Positions 6,246 through 7,862 of a stretch of 7,862 bases of DNA are shown here, one piece after another. The notes under the pieces are model-generated. The model saw nothing but the letters and a program-made list of their open reading frames with translations, searched no databases and was not told the DNA's origin. This stretch comes from Halanaerobiales bacterium (GTDB lineage: Bacteria > Bacillota > Halanaerobiia > Halanaerobiales > JADQBU01), in contig JADQBU010000160.1 of the NCBI GenBank assembly GCA_016278435.1, positions 1 through 7,862 of the forward strand, read 5' to 3'. Numbering within the stretch: the first letter of the stretch is position 1; the number at the start of each line of letters is the position of its first letter. The position numbers and the translations under genes were made by a program.

Positions 6246-7706
6246 ATGAGGACATTAGGTGCTATTGATATTTTGATGATGGTTTTATATTTTATCGGTT
6301 TGCTATCGATCGGTTATTATACAATGAAGTCAGAAAAGGAAGGGGAAAAAGCAGAGTCTTTCCTGGCAGCTAACAGGAACATGAATCTGGTTCAGACCAC
6401 GGGTTCTGCTGCTGCAACTGATCTTGGCGGCGGGTTCAGTATAGCTATGGGTGGACTTGGATTTACTCTTGGTATTTCCGGTTCCTGGTTGATTGCTGTT
6501 TCCGGGTTAAGTGCTGTATTTGCTTCCTTTTTGCTGGTTCCCAAGCTGAAAAGATGGGCAGATAAGGTCAAGGGTTTAACTACCGGTGACCTCTTTGCCC
6601 AGAGATTTGATGAAAGGACCGGTTTAATTGCAGCAATTCTGATCGGTTTATCCTGGTTTTCATTTGTCGGCGGCCAGATTATTGCAGGTGGTAAACTGGT
6701 AGCAGGGACTATGGGGTTAAACCTGACAACTGCTATTATTATAGCCGGGGCAATAGTACTCGCCTATACTATCATGGGCGGCCTGAAAGCGGTTATTTTT
6801 ACAGATGTATTTCAGATGGTAATCCTCTTTGTCGGGATTATCCTGCTGATGGTTCCCATTGGCTGGGTAAGAGTTGGTGGCTGGCAGGGTATGGTTCAAC
6901 ATTTCAGTGCCTCGGCAGAAACAGCCAGTCTACTGGACTGGGGTGCTGCCGGCTGGAAACAGGGAATAGGCTGGTTTTTATCTATTTTCCCGGTCTGGTT
7001 TATTTCTATAGCAACCTTTCAGAGGGTTGTTGCTGCTCAGGATGAAAAGACTGCCAAGCGGGGTATCTTTTTAACCGGTATTCCGATTGAATGGCCTTTA
7101 TTTGCTATTGGTACCACCCTGGTCGGTATGTTTGCCCGGATAATTATGCCCGGTCTGGCTGACCCGGAACTGGCAACACCGAATATGATTGTAACGATTT
7201 TACCTATTGGTATATCAGGGATAGTTGTTGCTGCCTATATTGCAGCCGTTATGTCCACGGCTGACTCCTGTCTGATAGGTCCGGTTGCAATTTTCGTTAA
7301 TGATATTTATAAAAAGAGATTGAAACCGGATGCTACTGATGCTCAGTTAGTTAAGGCGGGTCGTTATGCCACATTAATTCTGGGGGTTCTGGCCATCTAT
7401 CTGGCCTATAGTGTACCTTCGATTCTGGATATTGTTCTCTATGCCTATACCTTTGGAGCGGCGGGATTATTCTTCCCGATGCTGGGTCTGCTTTTCTGGA
7501 AGAGGACCACGTCTACTGGTGCTTTCTGGAGTATTCTCCTGGGTGGTTCATCAGCTGTTATCTGGACCATATTAGGTAATCCTTATGGTTATTCTGCTTC
7601 CTATCTGGGCTGGATTGTTTCTTTCCTGTCCCTGGTAATTGTTTCTCTGATGACCCAGCACAAACCGGAGGAAGATATAGATACCTTCTTCCCGGATAAG
7701 GCTTAA
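6246..7706 (+). CDS. Sodium:solute symporter (SSS family, TC 2.A.21)
   Basis: 486-residue integral membrane protein with about 13 hydrophobic segments, the family's normal topology. It imports a solute using the sodium gradient. Family hallmarks: AATDLGGGFS in segment 2, where Asp59 aligns in pattern with the sodium-site Asp55 of proline carrier PutP; MGGLKAVIFTDVFQM (177-191) ahead of segment 6; and AAVMSTADSCLIGP, whose Ser337-Thr338 correspond to the Na2-site Ser340-Thr341 of PutP. The substrate cannot be read from the sequence; amino acids, other organic acids or osmolytes are all plausible, and no catabolic neighbour helps. The start is supported by AGGAGG at 6232-6237, 8 bases before ATG 6246. 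The hydrophilic tail ends DTFFPDKA. It is a single-gene unit closed by a terminator. Confidence 0.93.
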   Translation: MRTLGAIDILMMVLYFIGLLSIGYYTMKSEKEGEKAESFLAANRNMNLVQTTGSAAATDLGGGFSIAMGGLGFTLGISGSWLIAVSGLSAVFASFLLVPKLKRWADKVKGLTTGDLFAQRFDERTGLIAAILIGLSWFSFVGGQIIAGGKLVAGTMGLNLTTAIIIAGAIVLAYTIMGGLKAVIFTDVFQMVILFVGIILLMVPIGWVRVGGWQGMVQHFSASAETASLLDWGAAGWKQGIGWFLSIFPVWFISIATFQRVVAAQDEKTAKRGIFLTGIPIEWPLFAIGTTLVGMFARIIMPGLADPELATPNMIVTILPIGISGIVVAAYIAAVMSTADSCLIGPVAIFVNDIYKKRLKPDATDAQLVKAGRYATLILGVLAIYLAYSVPSILDIVLYAYTFGAAGLFFPMLGLLFWKRTTSTGAFWSILLGGSSAVIWTILGNPYGYSASYLGWIVSFLSLVIVSLMTQHKPEEDIDTFFPDKA

Positions 7707-7725
7707 GTAAAATAAATATAATTTA

Positions 7726-7765
7726 ATTTCTGGGGGGGTGGAATATCCCTCCCAGAAATTTTTTT
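7726..7765 (+). terminator. Strong intrinsic terminator after the symporter
   Basis: Left arm ATTTCTGGGGGGG (7726-7738) pairs with CCCTCCCAGAAAT (7747-7759), 13 bp with one G-T pair, around an 8-base loop. Seven T residues follow at 7759-7765. It begins about 20 bases after the stop codon. Confidence 0.93.
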
Positions 7766-7779
7766 GTTATTCTTTAATT

Positions 7780-7817
7780 AACCTGGTATGAAAATTGCAT
7801 TATTTTTATACCAGGTT
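7780..7817. repeat. Inverted repeat, possible operator upstream of the last gene
   Basis: AACCTGGTATGAAAAT (7780-7795) pairs with ATTTTTATACCAGGTT (7802-7817) around the 6-base loop TGCATT. The stem is 16 bp with a single G-T pair, and the outer 10 bp are perfect. No T tract follows on either strand, so it is not a typical terminator. TTGTTA (7764-7769) and TATGAA (7787-7792), 17 bases apart, form a possible promoter whose -10 lies in the left arm, as expected for a repressor site. Confidence 0.55.
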
Positions 7818-7845
7818 TAAAATAAATGAAAGGAGGCAGAAATGG

Positions 7846-7862
7846 ATGGATGAGGTAGAAAA
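7846..7862 (+). CDS. Start of an unidentified gene, cut by the window edge
   Basis: Only five codons (MDEVE) and part of a sixth are visible. AGGAGG at 7831-7836 is 9 bases upstream of ATG 7846. The neighbouring ATGs at 7826, 7842 and 7850 each hit a stop within the visible sequence, so 7846 is the only workable start. No function can be given. Confidence 0.55.

Noticed and set aside
5986..6255. Minus-strand open frame of 89 codons across the symporter leader
   Set aside because: It arises from the purine bias of the plus strand (pyrimidine-rich on the minus). It lacks a ribosome site, overlaps the hsp20 terminator tail and the symporter start, and its translation resembles no family.

Overview
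The window is an AT-rich stretch of bacterial chromosome. It has strong Shine-Dalgarno sites (AGGAGG type), sigma-A-like promoters, short intergenic gaps and intrinsic terminators with T tracts. Together with a CtsR-like operator and the overall gene style, this suggests a low-GC Firmicute. An anaerobic, possibly salt-loving clostridial lineage such as Halanaerobiales is my best guess. That placement rests on general impression, not on a marker gene.

Layout. (1) 25-1701 (+) encodes a PilB/GspE-type secretion ATPase for type IV pilus or type II secretion machinery. It is probably the last gene of an operon that begins outside the window. (2) 1698-2855 (-) encodes a degenerate EAL plus HDOD signalling protein. 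It runs convergently into pilB, and the two genes share a TTAA in which both stop codons lie. (3) A divergent spacer holds a strong extended -10 promoter for ndk (3021-3455), nucleoside diphosphate kinase. (4) After ndk comes a 174-base gap that looks like the frameshifted remnant of a small gene, then phoU (3630-4283), closed by an intrinsic terminator. (5) 4397-5215 encodes a GNAT-family acetyltransferase. (6) A 250-base spacer leads to a small heat-shock protein (5464-5898). It carries a near-consensus promoter bracketed by two inverted copies of a 19-bp element matching the CtsR heat-shock repressor operator. A strong terminator follows the gene. (7) A G-rich leader of about 250 bases without a recognisable gene precedes a sodium:solute symporter (6246-7706), which ends in another strong terminator. 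(8) A 16-bp-stem inverted repeat lies just upstream of a gene that begins at 7846 and runs off the window.

Functionally this is a run of mostly independent transcription units rather than one system. Two links stand out. A secretion ATPase whose N-terminus resembles the cyclic-di-GMP-binding MshEN fold abuts a gene derived from a cyclic-di-GMP phosphodiesterase. The small heat-shock gene has an unusually clear, symmetrical double operator. I found no CRISPR array, insertion sequence, tRNA or rRNA gene, and no obviously new multi-gene system. The most informative novelty is regulatory, at 5384-5443.
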